DNA from: Streptomyces rimosus subsp. rimosus
GTDB lineage: Bacteria > Actinomycetota > Actinomycetes > Streptomycetales > Streptomycetaceae
Direction of reading: 5' to 3'
DNA length: 64,000 nt
Assembly: GCF_000720725.1 (NCBI RefSeq)
Contig: NZ_JOCQ01000036.1
Span: 1 to 64,000 of the forward strand
Position numbers and translations under genes: made by a program. Position 1 is the first letter of the stretch. Each line of letters starts with the position of its first letter. Below the pieces are notes generated by a model that had not been told where the DNA came from, did no database searches, and saw only the letters and a list, made by a program, of their open reading frames with translations. Shown here piece by piece: positions 34,609 through 43,487 of the stretch.

Positions 34609-36909
34609 ATGACCGGTACGACCACGCAGGCGCGGGTCGAGCTCGCCATCGGCGGCATGACCTGCGCCTCGTGCGCGGCGCGCGTGGAGAAGAAGCTGAA
34701 CCGGATGCCGGGCGTCAGCGCCACCGTGAACTTCGCCACCGAGAAGGCACGGGTCGAGTACGGCGACGGGGTGTCCGTGGACGACCTGATCGCGACGGTC
34801 GAGAAGACGGGCTACACCGCGCAGCGGCCGGCGCCGGCTGAGCCCGCGAAGACGACTCCGGCCGGTGCGTCCAAAGGTTCCGCCGACACGGCCGTCGCCG
34901 AGAACGGCGTGGACGCCCACGACCGGGATCTGGCCGGTCTGCGCCAGCGGCTGACCGTCTCCGCCGCCCTGGCCGTCCCCGTTGTCCTGCTGTCGATGGT
35001 GCCGCCCTTCCAGTTCGACAACTGGCAGTGGCTGTGTCTGACGCTGGCCGCGCCCGTCGTGGTCTGGGGCGCGTACCCCTTCCACCGGGCCGCCTGGACG
35101 AATCTTCGGCACGGCGCCGCCACGATGGACACTCTGGTCTCCCTCGGCACGCTCGCCGCTTTCGGCTGGTCACTGTGGGCGCTGTTCCTCGGTGACGCGG
35201 GCATGCCCGGTATGCGGCACGGTTTCGACCTCACCGTGGCCCGTACGGAAGGCTCCTCCGCCATCTACTTGGAGGCCGCGGCCGGTGTGACGGCGTTCCT
35301 CCTGCTCGGCCGCTACCTGGAGGCCCGTTCCAAACGGAAGGCGGGCGCCGCGCTGCGAGCGCTGCTGGAACTGGGTGCCAAGGACGTTGCGGTGCTGCGG
35401 GACGGGCGTGAGGTGCGTGTCCCTATAGACCAGCTGGCTGTCGGCGACCGGTTCGTCGTGCGCCCCGGCGAGAAGATCGCCACGGACGGCACAGTCGTCG
35501 AGGGCAGATCCGCCGTGGACGCTTCGATGCTGACCGGCGAATCGGTGCCGGTCGACGTGGCTCCCGGCGACAGCGTGACGGGTGCGACGGTAAACACCAG
35601 CGGCCGGTTGGTGGCCGAGGCCACCCGGGTCGGCGGCGACACACAGCTGGCACGGATGGCCGCGCTGGTCGAGGCGGCGCAGAGCGGGAAGGCCGAGGTA
35701 CAGCGGCTCGCCGACCGGGTCTCCGCCGTCTTCGTGCCCGTCGTGCTGGTGATCGCGGCCGGCACCCTGGCCGGGTGGCTGCTGGCGACCGGTGACGCGA
35801 CCGCGTCCTTCACGGCCGCCGTCGCCGTACTGATCATTGCTTGCCCCTGCGCGCTCGGGCTCGCCACGCCGACAGCCCTGATGGTCGGTACGGGCCGCGG
35901 CGCACAGCTCGGCATCCTGATCAAAGGCCCCGAGGTACTGGAGTCGACCCGCCGCATCGACACCGTCGTACTGGACAAGACCGGAACGGTGACCACAGGC
36001 CGGATGAGCCTCTACGAGGCCGTACCGGCGCCGGGTGTCGCAGAGGAAGAGCTGCTGCGGCTGGCGGGCGCGCTGGAGCACTCGTCGGAGCACCCGATCG
36101 CGCGCGCCATCGCGGAAAGCGCCCGCGAGCGCTTGGGAGAGCTGCCGGAGCCGGAAAGCTTCGAGAATGTAGCGGGCCTGGGCGTGCGGGGCGTGGTGGA
36201 CGGACGCAGCGTCTCCGTCGGGCGCGAACGGCTGCTTCGCCAGGAGGCCGGGGAAGCACCTACGGCCAGTGCCCTGCCAGAGGCCCTGGCTGCCGCCAGG
36301 GACGCCGCAGAGGCGGCCGGGCGGACAGCCGTACTCGTCGCCTGGGACGGTCAGCCACGCGGCCTGCTGTCGGTCGCCGACACCGTGAAGGAAGACAGTG
36401 CTGAGGCGGTGCGTCGGCTACGCGCTCTGGGGCTCGCCCCTGTACTGCTGACTGGTGACAACCAGGCGGTGGCCGATGCGGTGGCGGCGGAGGTCGGCAT
36501 CGACGAGGTGACCGCCGAGGTACTGCCGGAAGACAAAGTCGCGGTTGTCGAGCGGCTGCAGGGCGAGGGCCGCAGCGTGGCGATGATCGGCGACGGTGTC
36601 AACGACGCCGCCGCCTTGGCCGCCGCCGACCTGGGGCTGGCCATGGGGACCGGTACGGACGCCGCCATAGAGGCCGGAGACCTCACCCTCGTACGCGGTG
36701 ACCTGCGGGTCGCGGCCGACGCCATCCGGCTGGCCCGCCGGACGCTCGCCACGATCAAGGGAAATCTCTTCTGGGCCTTCGGCTACAACGTCGCGGCGGT
36801 GCCGCTCGCGGCGGCCGGGCTGCTCAATCCGATGATCGCGGGGGCGGCGATGGCCTTCTCCTCGGTCTTCGTGGTCAGCAACAGCCTCAGGTTGCGGCGC
36901 TTCCGATGA
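34609..36909 (+). CDS. copA: Copper-exporting P1B-type ATPase
   Basis: This 766-residue pump exports Cu(I). It begins with one HMA domain (GGMTCASCAARVEKK), then eight membrane helices. The actuator loop has DASMLTGESVPVD. The sixth helix carries IIACPCALGLATPT with the CPC metal site. The phosphorylation site is VVLDKTGTVTTG, the ATP site has SSEHPIARAIAES, and the hinge is MIGDGVNDAAALAAADLG. All key residues are present, so it should be active. It is coupled with copZ. Confidence 0.95.
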   Translation: MTGTTTQARVELAIGGMTCASCAARVEKKLNRMPGVSATVNFATEKARVEYGDGVSVDDLIATVEKTGYTAQRPAPAEPAKTTPAGASKGSADTAVAENGVDAHDRDLAGLRQRLTVSAALAVPVVLLSMVPPFQFDNWQWLCLTLAAPVVVWGAYPFHRAAWTNLRHGAATMDTLVSLGTLAAFGWSLWALFLGDAGMPGMRHGFDLTVARTEGSSAIYLEAAAGVTAFLLLGRYLEARSKRKAGAALRALLELGAKDVAVLRDGREVRVPIDQLAVGDRFVVRPGEKIATDGTVVEGRSAVDASMLTGESVPVDVAPGDSVTGATVNTSGRLVAEATRVGGDTQLARMAALVEAAQSGKAEVQRLADRVSAVFVPVVLVIAAGTLAGWLLATGDATASFTAAVAVLIIACPCALGLATPTALMVGTGRGAQLGILIKGPEVLESTRRIDTVVLDKTGTVTTGRMSLYEAVPAPGVAEEELLRLAGALEHSSEHPIARAIAESARERLGELPEPESFENVAGLGVRGVVDGRSVSVGRERLLRQEAGEAPTASALPEALAAARDAAEAAGRTAVLVAWDGQPRGLLSVADTVKEDSAEAVRRLRALGLAPVLLTGDNQAVADAVAAEVGIDEVTAEVLPEDKVAVVERLQGEGRSVAMIGDGVNDAAALAAADLGLAMGTGTDAAIEAGDLTLVRGDLRVAADAIRLARRTLATIKGNLFWAFGYNVAAVPLAAAGLLNPMIAGAAMAFSSVFVVSNSLRLRRFR

Positions 36910-36977
36910 CGAGATGTACGTGGCGGCAAAATTTTTCGCCTTCACAACCTCCCTACATCTGACACAACACCCATACC

Positions 36978-37009
36978 CAAGGGCCTCGATCTCCAGGTCG
37001 AGGCCCTTG
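36978..37009 (+). terminator. Hairpin downstream of copA
   Basis: CAAGGGCCTCGA and its exact reverse complement TCGAGGCCCTTG form a 12-base-pair stem with an eight-base loop, about 70 bases after the copA stop. It lacks a clear U-tract, as is common in high-GC actinobacteria. Confidence 0.7.
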
Positions 37010-37026
37010 ACCGCATTCGCCCCCTT

Positions 37027-37197
37027 ATGGCAAGAGACCCAGATCACAGCGATTGGAACGTAACCATTGCGGGGGGTCGCGAGTCTAACCGTGCGGTGCA
37101 GGCACCTCGGCGGGGCCTGCACCGCAACGGCCAGGCTGGTCTTGGGGGACTTCGCCCGGCAACGCGTGGCCGGGGCGACGTGCCCGGGGAGCTTTGA
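37027..37197 (+). other. Orphan promoter-like block, CRP-like half site, small reading frame
   Basis: GAGACCCAGATCACA (37034-37048) resembles a CRP-type site, TGTGA and TC arms around six bases on the other strand. It is followed by GATTGGAACGTAACC and TCTAACC, which look like regulatory sequence, then a perfect 11-base-pair hairpin (37093-37103 with 37115-37125). No full gene follows. A frame of 56 codons (37027-37197, starting MARDPDHSDWN) spans the block but has no ribosome site. The block may be a stranded promoter and leader, a small RNA, or a small gene. Confidence 0.35.
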
Positions 37198-37294
37198 GCG
37201 GCCCTCCCGTACGTGCGCGTCCCGGCAGATCGCGGCACCACCATGAAGCGCCCGGACGGATCCCGTGGGGGGAATCCGACCCGGGGAACAAGGG

Positions 37295-37343
37295 AAGCGC
37301 CCCGCGCTCCGGACCCGTGGGGGGATCTGGAGGCGGGGCGCTT
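37295..37343 (-). terminator. Hairpin downstream of citrate synthase
   Basis: AAGCGCCCCGC (37295-37305) and GCGGGGCGCTT (37333-37343) form an 11-base-pair stem around a 27-base loop that itself contains CCGG and GGATCTGG segments. It lies 77 bases past the stop of the leftward citrate synthase gene. Confidence 0.7.
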
Positions 37344-37419
37344 TCTGCTGGGCGGACCGGCTCGGGCCGCCGCGCGGGCGGCCGGCCGGTCGGCGGCTGT
37401 CCCGGAACCCGGGAGGACC

Positions 37420-38709
37420 TCAGCGCTCCTCGACCGGGACGAAGTCGCGCTCGACGATCCCGGTGTAGATCTGGCGCGGGCGGCCGATGCGGGAACCCGG
37501 CTCCTTGATCATCTCGTGCCACTGGGCGATCCAGCCGGGCAGCCGGCCGAGCGCGAAGAGCACGGTGAACATCTCGGTCGGGAAGCCCATGGCCCGGTAG
37601 ATCAGACCGGTGTAGAAGTCCACGTTCGGGTAGAGCTTGCGCTCGACGAAGTAGTCGTCGGACAGCGCGTGCTCCTCCAGCTTGAGCGCGATCTCCAGCA
37701 GCTCGTCGGACTTGCCGAGCGCCGAGAGGACATCGTGCGCCGCCGCCTTGATGATCTTCGCCCGGGGGTCGAAGTTCTTGTAGACGCGGTGCCCGAAGCC
37801 CATGAGCTTCACGCCGTCTTCCTTGTTCTTCACCTTGCGGATGAAGGAGTCGACGTCGCCGCCGTCGCGCTGGATGCCCTCCAGCATCTCCAGCACGGAC
37901 TGGTTGGCACCGCCGTGCAGCGGGCCCCACAGCGCGTTGATACCGGCCGAGATCGAGGCGAACAGGTTCGCCTGCGAGGAGCCGACCAGACGCACGGTGG
38001 ACGTCGAGCAGTTCTGCTCGTGGTCCGCGTGCAGGATCAGCAGCTTGTCCAGGGCGCTGACCACGACCGGGTCGAGCTCGTACTCGGCGGCCGGCACCGA
38101 GAAGGTCATGCGCAGGAAGTTCTCGACATAGCCGAGGTCGTTGCGCGGGTAGACCACCGGGTGGCCGACCGACTTCTTGTACGCGTACGCCGCGATCGTC
38201 GGCAGCTTGGCCAGCAGCCGGATCGTCGAGATGTGGCGCTGCCGCTCGTCGAACGGGTTGTGGCTGTCCTGGTAGAAGGTCGACAGCGCGCTGACCACCG
38301 AGGACAGCATCGCCATCGGGTGGGCGTCCCGCGGGAAGCCGTCGAAGAACCGCTTGACGTCCTCGTGGAGCAGGGTGTGGTAGGTGATGTCCTGCTTGAA
38401 GTTCGCCAGCTGGTCCACGGTGGGCAGCTCACCGTTGATCAGCAGGTAGGCGGTCTCGACGAACGTGCTGCGCTCTGCGAGCTGCTCGATCGGGTAGCCG
38501 CGGTACCGAAGAATCCCGTTCTCACCGTCCAGATAGGTGATCGCGGATTTGTACGCGGCAGTGTTGCCATAACCGGAATCCAGGGTCACCAGACCGGTCT
38601 GGGCGCGCAGCTTCGAGATGTCGAAGCCCTTGTCGCCGACGCTGCTGTCGACGACCGGGTAGCTGTATTCGCCGTCCCCGTAACGCAGTACTACAGAGTT
38701 GTCGCTCAC
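37420..38709 (-). CDS. gltA: Citrate synthase (type II)
   Basis: This 429-residue enzyme condenses oxaloacetate and acetyl-CoA to citrate, the entry step of the TCA cycle. Active-site groups are LILHADHEQNCSTSTVR, WGPLHGGANQSVL with the first catalytic His, and LMGFGHRVYKNFDPRA with the second His. The length suggests the hexameric type II enzyme. The GTG at 38709 (SDNSVVLRYGDGEYSYP) is chosen because AGGGA lies at the right distance; a GTG four codons earlier would overlap that site. The gene is called citA in Streptomyces literature. Confidence 0.95.
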   Translation of the reverse strand: MSDNSVVLRYGDGEYSYPVVDSSVGDKGFDISKLRAQTGLVTLDSGYGNTAAYKSAITYLDGENGILRYRGYPIEQLAERSTFVETAYLLINGELPTVDQLANFKQDITYHTLLHEDVKRFFDGFPRDAHPMAMLSSVVSALSTFYQDSHNPFDERQRHISTIRLLAKLPTIAAYAYKKSVGHPVVYPRNDLGYVENFLRMTFSVPAAEYELDPVVVSALDKLLILHADHEQNCSTSTVRLVGSSQANLFASISAGINALWGPLHGGANQSVLEMLEGIQRDGGDVDSFIRKVKNKEDGVKLMGFGHRVYKNFDPRAKIIKAAAHDVLSALGKSDELLEIALKLEEHALSDDYFVERKLYPNVDFYTGLIYRAMGFPTEMFTVLFALGRLPGWIAQWHEMIKEPGSRIGRPRQIYTGIVERDFVPVEER

Positions 38710-38824
38710 GTCATCCCTCACCGACGTTGTGCCTCTTCTTCGAGGTGCCCTGACTGCCTATACCTTCCCCCATTTGGACCTTGCCTGTGCACTCGGGGTC
38801 GGCCATAGGGCCTCCAGGCGGCAC

Positions 38825-41092
38825 TCAGTGCCGCTTCAGCTGCCCATCCTGCTCCCCTTCGCCCCGTTTGGGGAAGAGGTGACCACGCACCGCGCCTGCG
38901 AGTCGGTGACGCAGTGCGGTCCACCTCCGCCCGGCCGATACGGTGCGTACAGCCTGCCCCAAAGCCTTGCGCGAGCCGACCAGCACCACCAGTCGTTTTG
39001 CCCGGGTAACACCCGTATAGAGCAGGTTTCGCTGCAGCATCATCCAAGCGCCGGTGGTGACCGGAATCACCACTGCCGGATACTCGCTGCCCTGGGAGCG
39101 GTGGATGGTCACCGCATAAGCGTGCGCCAGCTCGTCCAGTTCGTCGAAGTCGTAGGAGATCTCCTCGTCCTCGTCCGTGAGCACCGTCAGCCACTGCTCA
39201 TCTGAGTTGATCTTGGTGACGACGCCGACGGTGCCGTTGAAGACGCCGTTGCTGCCCTTCTCGTAGTTGTTGCGAATCTGCGTCACCTTGTCGCCCACCC
39301 GGAACACCCGCCCGCCCACGCGCCGCTCCGGTATGTCCGGCCTGGCGGGGGTGAGTGCCTGCTGGAGGAGCCCGTTCAGCGTGCCGGCGCCGGCCGGGCC
39401 GCGGTGCATCGGCGTGAGCACCTGCACGTCCCGCCGAGGATCCAGGCCGAACTTCGCGGGGATACGGCGGGCCACCACGTCGACCGCGACCCGCCCGGCC
39501 TCCTCGGTGTCCTCCTCGGCGAAGAGGTAGAAATCGGTCATGCCCTCCGTGATCGGCAGCATGCCCACGTTGATGCGGTGGGCGTTCGTGACCACTCCCG
39601 ACTGCTGGGCCTGGCGGAAGATCCGGGTCAGCCGTACGGACGGGACCGGGCAGCGCTCGGCGAGCAGATCGCGCAGCACCTCGCCCGCGCCCACCGAGGG
39701 AAGCTGGTCCACGTCACCCACCAGGAGGAGGTGGGCGCCCGGCGGCACCGCCTTGATCAGCTTGTTGGCGAGCAGCAGGTCGAGCATGGACGCTTCGTCG
39801 ACCACGATCAGGTCGGCGTCCAGGGGACGGTCCTTGTCGTACGCGGCGTCCCCGCCCGGTTTGAGCTCCAGCAGCCGGTGCACCGTGGACGCCTCGACGC
39901 CGGTCAGCTCCGAGAGCCGCTTGGCGGCCCGGCCGGTGGGGGCCGCGAGGACCACCTTGGCCTTCTTGGCGCGGGCCAGCTCCACGATCGAGCGGACCGT
40001 GAAGGACTTCCCACACCCCGGCCCGCCGGTCAGCACCGCGACCTTCTCCGTGAGCGCCAGTCGTACGGCGGCCTCCTGCTCGGGCGCCAGGCTGGCCTTC
40101 GTACGCTCGGCGAGCCAGGCCAGTGCCTTGTCCCAGTGCACCGTCCGGAAAGACGGCATCCGGTCCTCGCGCGTGCCCAGCAGCCGCAGCAGCTGGGACG
40201 CCAGGGAGATCTCGGCGCGGTGGAAGGGGACCAGATAGACGGCGGTGATGGGGTCTGCACCGTCCGGGCTGGGCACGGTCTCGCGGACCACGCCTTCCGG
40301 ATCCGCCGCCAGCTCCCCCAGGCAGTCGATGACCAGCCCCGTGTCGACATGCAGCAACTTGACCGAGGCGGCGATCAGTTCCTCCTCCGGGAGGAAGCAG
40401 TGCCCCTGGTCGGTGGACTGTGAAAGGGCGTACTGCAGACCTGCCTTGACCCGCTCCGGGCTGTCCTGCGGGATGCCGATGGCCTGGGCGATGCGGTCGG
40501 CGGTCAGGAAGCCGATGCCCCAGACGTCGGCGGCGAGACGGTAGGGCTCGTTCTTGACCACGGAGATCGAGGCATCGCCGTACTTCTTGTAGATGCGCAC
40601 TGCGATGGAGGTGGAGACGCCCACCCCCTGGAGGAAGACCATGACCTCCTTGATGGCCTTCTGCTCTTCCCAGGCGTCGGCGATCAGCTTCATGCGCTTC
40701 GGGCCGAGGCCGGGCACCTCGACGAGGCGCTTCGGCTCCTGCTCGATGACGTCGAGGGTGTCCAGGGCGAAGTACTCGGTGATGCGGTCGGCCATGACCG
40801 GGCCGATGCCCTTGATCAGGCCGGAGCCGAGGTAGCGCCGTATGCCCTGGATCGTGGCGGGCAGGACGGTGGTGTAGTTCTCGACGGTGAACTGCCGTCC
40901 GTACTGCGGGTGGGAGCCCCAACGGCCCTCCAGTCGCAGTGACTCCCCCGGCTGAGCGCCCAGCAGCGACCCGACGACAGTGAGGAGGTCACCGGAGCCG
41001 CCCGTGTCCAGACGCGCGACCGTGTAACCGGTCTCCTCATTGGCGTAGGTGATCCGCTCCAGGACCCCTTCGACCACGGCTGGAATGAACAT
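38825..41092 (-). CDS. recD2: RecD2-type DNA helicase (SF1B)
   Basis: The 755-residue protein is a RecBC-independent RecD2, a 5'-3' helicase for DNA repair. An N-terminal OB-like domain (residues 1-90) is followed by helix-hairpin-helix repeats (IKGIGPVMADRITEYF, LVEVPGLGPKRMKLI). The motor has VLTGGPGCGKSFTVRS (Walker A), LIVVDEASMLDLLL (motif II), LLLVGDVDQLPSVGAGEVL, and a late HAYAVTIHRSQGSEYP with NLLYTGVTRAKRLVVLVG. The start MFIPAVVEGVLERITY matches the usual N-terminus. It lies 115 bases upstream of citrate synthase in the same direction. Confidence 0.92.
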   Translation of the reverse strand: MFIPAVVEGVLERITYANEETGYTVARLDTGGSGDLLTVVGSLLGAQPGESLRLEGRWGSHPQYGRQFTVENYTTVLPATIQGIRRYLGSGLIKGIGPVMADRITEYFALDTLDVIEQEPKRLVEVPGLGPKRMKLIADAWEEQKAIKEVMVFLQGVGVSTSIAVRIYKKYGDASISVVKNEPYRLAADVWGIGFLTADRIAQAIGIPQDSPERVKAGLQYALSQSTDQGHCFLPEEELIAASVKLLHVDTGLVIDCLGELAADPEGVVRETVPSPDGADPITAVYLVPFHRAEISLASQLLRLLGTREDRMPSFRTVHWDKALAWLAERTKASLAPEQEAAVRLALTEKVAVLTGGPGCGKSFTVRSIVELARAKKAKVVLAAPTGRAAKRLSELTGVEASTVHRLLELKPGGDAAYDKDRPLDADLIVVDEASMLDLLLANKLIKAVPPGAHLLLVGDVDQLPSVGAGEVLRDLLAERCPVPSVRLTRIFRQAQQSGVVTNAHRINVGMLPITEGMTDFYLFAEEDTEEAGRVAVDVVARRIPAKFGLDPRRDVQVLTPMHRGPAGAGTLNGLLQQALTPARPDIPERRVGGRVFRVGDKVTQIRNNYEKGSNGVFNGTVGVVTKINSDEQWLTVLTDEDEEISYDFDELDELAHAYAVTIHRSQGSEYPAVVIPVTTGAWMMLQRNLLYTGVTRAKRLVVLVGSRKALGQAVRTVSAGRRWTALRHRLAGAVRGHLFPKRGEGEQDGQLKRH

Positions 41093-41276
41093 GAACCGAC
41101 CGTACCGCCAGCGTCCGACATCGCGTTCGGCCCTGTGGATAACTTGCGTCGGAGCTGGCTGCGGAGGCTCTACGGTGAGGTCCGCCGCGAGCCGCACACA
41201 GTCTCCGCACGTGTCGCGGAGGACGCGTCGGCAGCCGATTCGGCGCCCTTGGCGACGACCGTCACAGCAAACGCTT

Positions 41277-41308
41277 CGAGGGGCCCGGTCTGGCGCCCGG
41301 ACCCCTCG
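41277..41308 (-). terminator. Hairpin downstream of the DUF993 operon
   Basis: CGAGGGGCCCGG (41277-41288) pairs with CCGGACCCCTCG (41297-41308) except for one mismatch, giving a GC-rich stem. It sits about 130 bases past the stop of the leftward isomerase gene. Nothing else was recognised in the 347-base gap 41093-41439, which must also hold the recD2 promoter. Confidence 0.5.
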
Positions 41309-41439
41309 ATTCCCCCTCCGTTCGGCCCCCTGATCCCCCCTCGGATCCCCCCGGTTCCCTCTCCCCTTGGGAGCCTGACGACATGTACGACCCGCCCGGC
41401 CCGGGAACGGTTGCACAGATCCGCTGAGTTATTTCTTCG

Positions 41440-42315
41440 TTACCTGGTGTGCATGATGTGGGTGGTGAACCGCTCTACGACTTCGGCCAGCACTTCGCTC
41501 CCCGGCCGCTCCCACAGCGACGGATTGAAGATCTCGACCTCGATGGGCCCCCGGTAGCCGGCGGCGTCGACCCGCTGGCGGAACCACCGCAGGTCCACCG
41601 CGCCGTCGCCGAGCTGGCCGCGCCCGAGCAGCACCCCCGCGGGCAAGGGTGTGACCCAGTCGGCGAGTTGGAACGCCGCGATACGTCCGGCAGCGCCCGC
41701 GCGTTCGATCTGCGTGCCGATCGTGTCGTCCCACCACAGGTGGTAGGTGTCCACGACCACACCCACCCGCTCGGCCGGGAACCGTTCGGCCAGGTCGAGA
41801 GCCTGGGCGAGAGTCGAGACGACGCAGCGGTCCGCCGCGTACATCGGATGCAGCGGTTCGATCGCGAGCCGCACTGCCGCCTTGGCCGCGTACGGCGCCA
41901 GTTCTCCCAGGGCATCGGCGACGCGCTCACGGGCACCGCGCAAGTCGCGACTGCCGGGCGGCAGCCCGCCGGAGACGAGGACGAGGGTGTCGGTGCCGAG
42001 CGCGGCCGCCTCCTCGATGGCTGCCCGGTTGTCGGCCAGCGCGTCCGCGCGTCCCTTGGGATCGGAAGCGGTGAAGAAACCACCGCGGCACAGGCTCGTG
42101 ACGACCAGCCCCGCATCCCGTACGAGCCGGGCTGCGGCAGCTGCTCCGTACGCCTGCACCGGGGCGCGCCAGAGACCGACACCCCGCACTCCCGCTCGGG
42201 CGCAGCCATCGGCGAGTGCGGGCAGGGACCATTGCTTGACGGTCTGCTGGTTGAGGCTGAACCGGGCGAACAGGTCGTCTCGTTCTTCTGCCACATCCCG
42301 GGATTCGACACTCAT
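41440..42315 (-). CDS. Sugar phosphate isomerase/epimerase (xylose isomerase-like TIM barrel)
   Basis: This 291-residue barrel belongs to the AP-endonuclease-2 superfamily. Likely metal ligands lie in LAIEPLHPMYAADRC, VVDTYHLWWDD and AFQLADWVTPLP, and VEVEIFNPSLW carries the last Glu. Start NQQTVKQWSLPALADGC is typical of a subgroup found beside Gfo/Idh/MocA oxidoreductases. It is the last gene of a three-gene operon, and its ATG overlaps the stop of the DUF993 gene (ATGA). It probably isomerises, epimerises or cleaves a keto-sugar made by the oxidoreductase; this is inference. Confidence 0.85.
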   Translation of the reverse strand: MSVESRDVAEERDDLFARFSLNQQTVKQWSLPALADGCARAGVRGVGLWRAPVQAYGAAAAARLVRDAGLVVTSLCRGGFFTASDPKGRADALADNRAAIEEAAALGTDTLVLVSGGLPPGSRDLRGARERVADALGELAPYAAKAAVRLAIEPLHPMYAADRCVVSTLAQALDLAERFPAERVGVVVDTYHLWWDDTIGTQIERAGAAGRIAAFQLADWVTPLPAGVLLGRGQLGDGAVDLRWFRQRVDAAGYRGPIEVEIFNPSLWERPGSEVLAEVVERFTTHIMHTR

Positions 42316-43487
42316 GCCGAGCCACCTCCGAGTACCGAAGCCAGTTGGCGCATGCGAGACTCTGCCAGTTCAGGGTCTGGGAACAGGCCCAGCGAGTCAG
42401 CCAGTTCGTACGCACGCTTCAGGTGCGGCAGCGACCTGGCCGATTGGAGGCCGCCCACCATCGTGAAGTGCGACTGGTGCCCGGCAAGCCAGGCCAGCAG
42501 GACGACACCGGTCTTGTAGTAGCGCGTCGGCGTCTGGAAGAGGTGGCGGGAGAGTGTGACGGTCGGATCCAGCCGCTTGCGGAAAGCAGCCGTGTCTCCA
42601 CTGTCGAGCAGGCGTAAGGCATCCGCCGCCAGCGGGGCGAGGGGGTCGAAGATACCTAGGAGGGCGTCACTGTGCCCGTGTTCGTCGCCGGCGATCAGCT
42701 CGGGGTAGTGGAAGTCGTCGCCTGTGTAGCACCGCACACCGACCGGGAGGCGGCGGCGTAGCTGGATTTCGCGGTCCGCATCCAGGAGCGACACCTTCAC
42801 GCCGTCCACTTTGTCGGGGTGCTCGGCGATGATCTGCAGGAACGTGTCGGTCGCGGTGTCCAGTTCCGAACTGCCCCAGTAGCCCTCCAGGGCCGGGTCG
42901 AACATGGGGCCGAGCCAATGGAGGATCACCGGCTGGGCGGCCTGGCGCAGCAGATGTCCGTACATCTCCACGTACGATGCCGGGCTTTCGGCTGCCCCGG
43001 CCAGATGCCGGGACGCCATGACGATGGCCTGGGCTCCGGCACCCTCGACGAGGGACAACTGCTCCTCGTAGGCGGCCTTGATGTCGGCCAGGCTCGCGGA
43101 GGGTGCTGCCAGTTGGTCCGTGCCGACACCGCAAGCGATGCGCCCGCCGACCGCCGCTGCCTCGGCGGCGGAACGGAGGATCAGCTCGGACGCCGAGGCC
43201 CAGTCCAGCCCCATGCCACGCTGCGCGGTGTCCATGGCCTCCGCCACGCCGAGACCGTGCGACCACAGGTGGTGGCGGAAGGCGAGGGTGGCATCCCAAT
43301 CGATGGCGGCGGGGCCGTCCGGGGTGGTGTCGGCAAAGGGATCGGCGACCACGTGGGCGGCGGCGAAGACGGTACGGGAGACGAAGGGGGCGGCCCGGTT
43401 CGGGGGCTCAGCGGGCGCCCGAACCGTGTCGGACTCGGCCCGGAGGGGATCGGTCATCGGTCCGGGCCTGCTCACCCACCCGTTCAT
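42312..43487 (-). CDS. DUF993 / dihydrodipicolinate synthase-like protein
   Basis: The 391-residue protein looks like the DUF993 family, distantly related to the DHDPS/N-acetylneuraminate lyase barrels. Visible segments are AAIDWDATLAFRHHLWSHGLGVAEAMDT, LILRSAAEAAA, RIACGVGTDQL, VILHWLGPMFDPALEGYWG and VDGVKVSLLDADREI, whose Lys could form a Schiff base, then RCYTGDDFHYPELI. No member's reaction is known to me. By analogy it may be an aldolase or dehydratase acting on a 2-keto sugar acid. It overlaps both neighbours by four bases, so the three products should be made together. An internal start at 43457 (MTDPLRAES) is possible. Confidence 0.82.
   Translation of the reverse strand: MNGWVSRPGPMTDPLRAESDTVRAPAEPPNRAAPFVSRTVFAAAHVVADPFADTTPDGPAAIDWDATLAFRHHLWSHGLGVAEAMDTAQRGMGLDWASASELILRSAAEAAAVGGRIACGVGTDQLAAPSASLADIKAAYEEQLSLVEGAGAQAIVMASRHLAGAAESPASYVEMYGHLLRQAAQPVILHWLGPMFDPALEGYWGSSELDTATDTFLQIIAEHPDKVDGVKVSLLDADREIQLRRRLPVGVRCYTGDDFHYPELIAGDEHGHSDALLGIFDPLAPLAADALRLLDSGDTAAFRKRLDPTVTLSRHLFQTPTRYYKTGVVLLAWLAGHQSHFTMVGGLQSARSLPHLKRAYELADSLGLFPDPELAESRMRQLASVLGGGSA

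Noticed and set aside
36960..37130. Possible tRNA genes in the copA-gltA gap
   Set aside because: The two hairpins there are simple stem-loops. No cloverleaf arms, anticodon loop or T-loop motif GTTCRA could be placed.
37085..37930. Minus-strand frame of 281 codons overlapping the citrate synthase C-terminus
   Set aside because: Shadow of gltA in another frame; composition is Arg/Pro/Gly-rich and there is no start signal.
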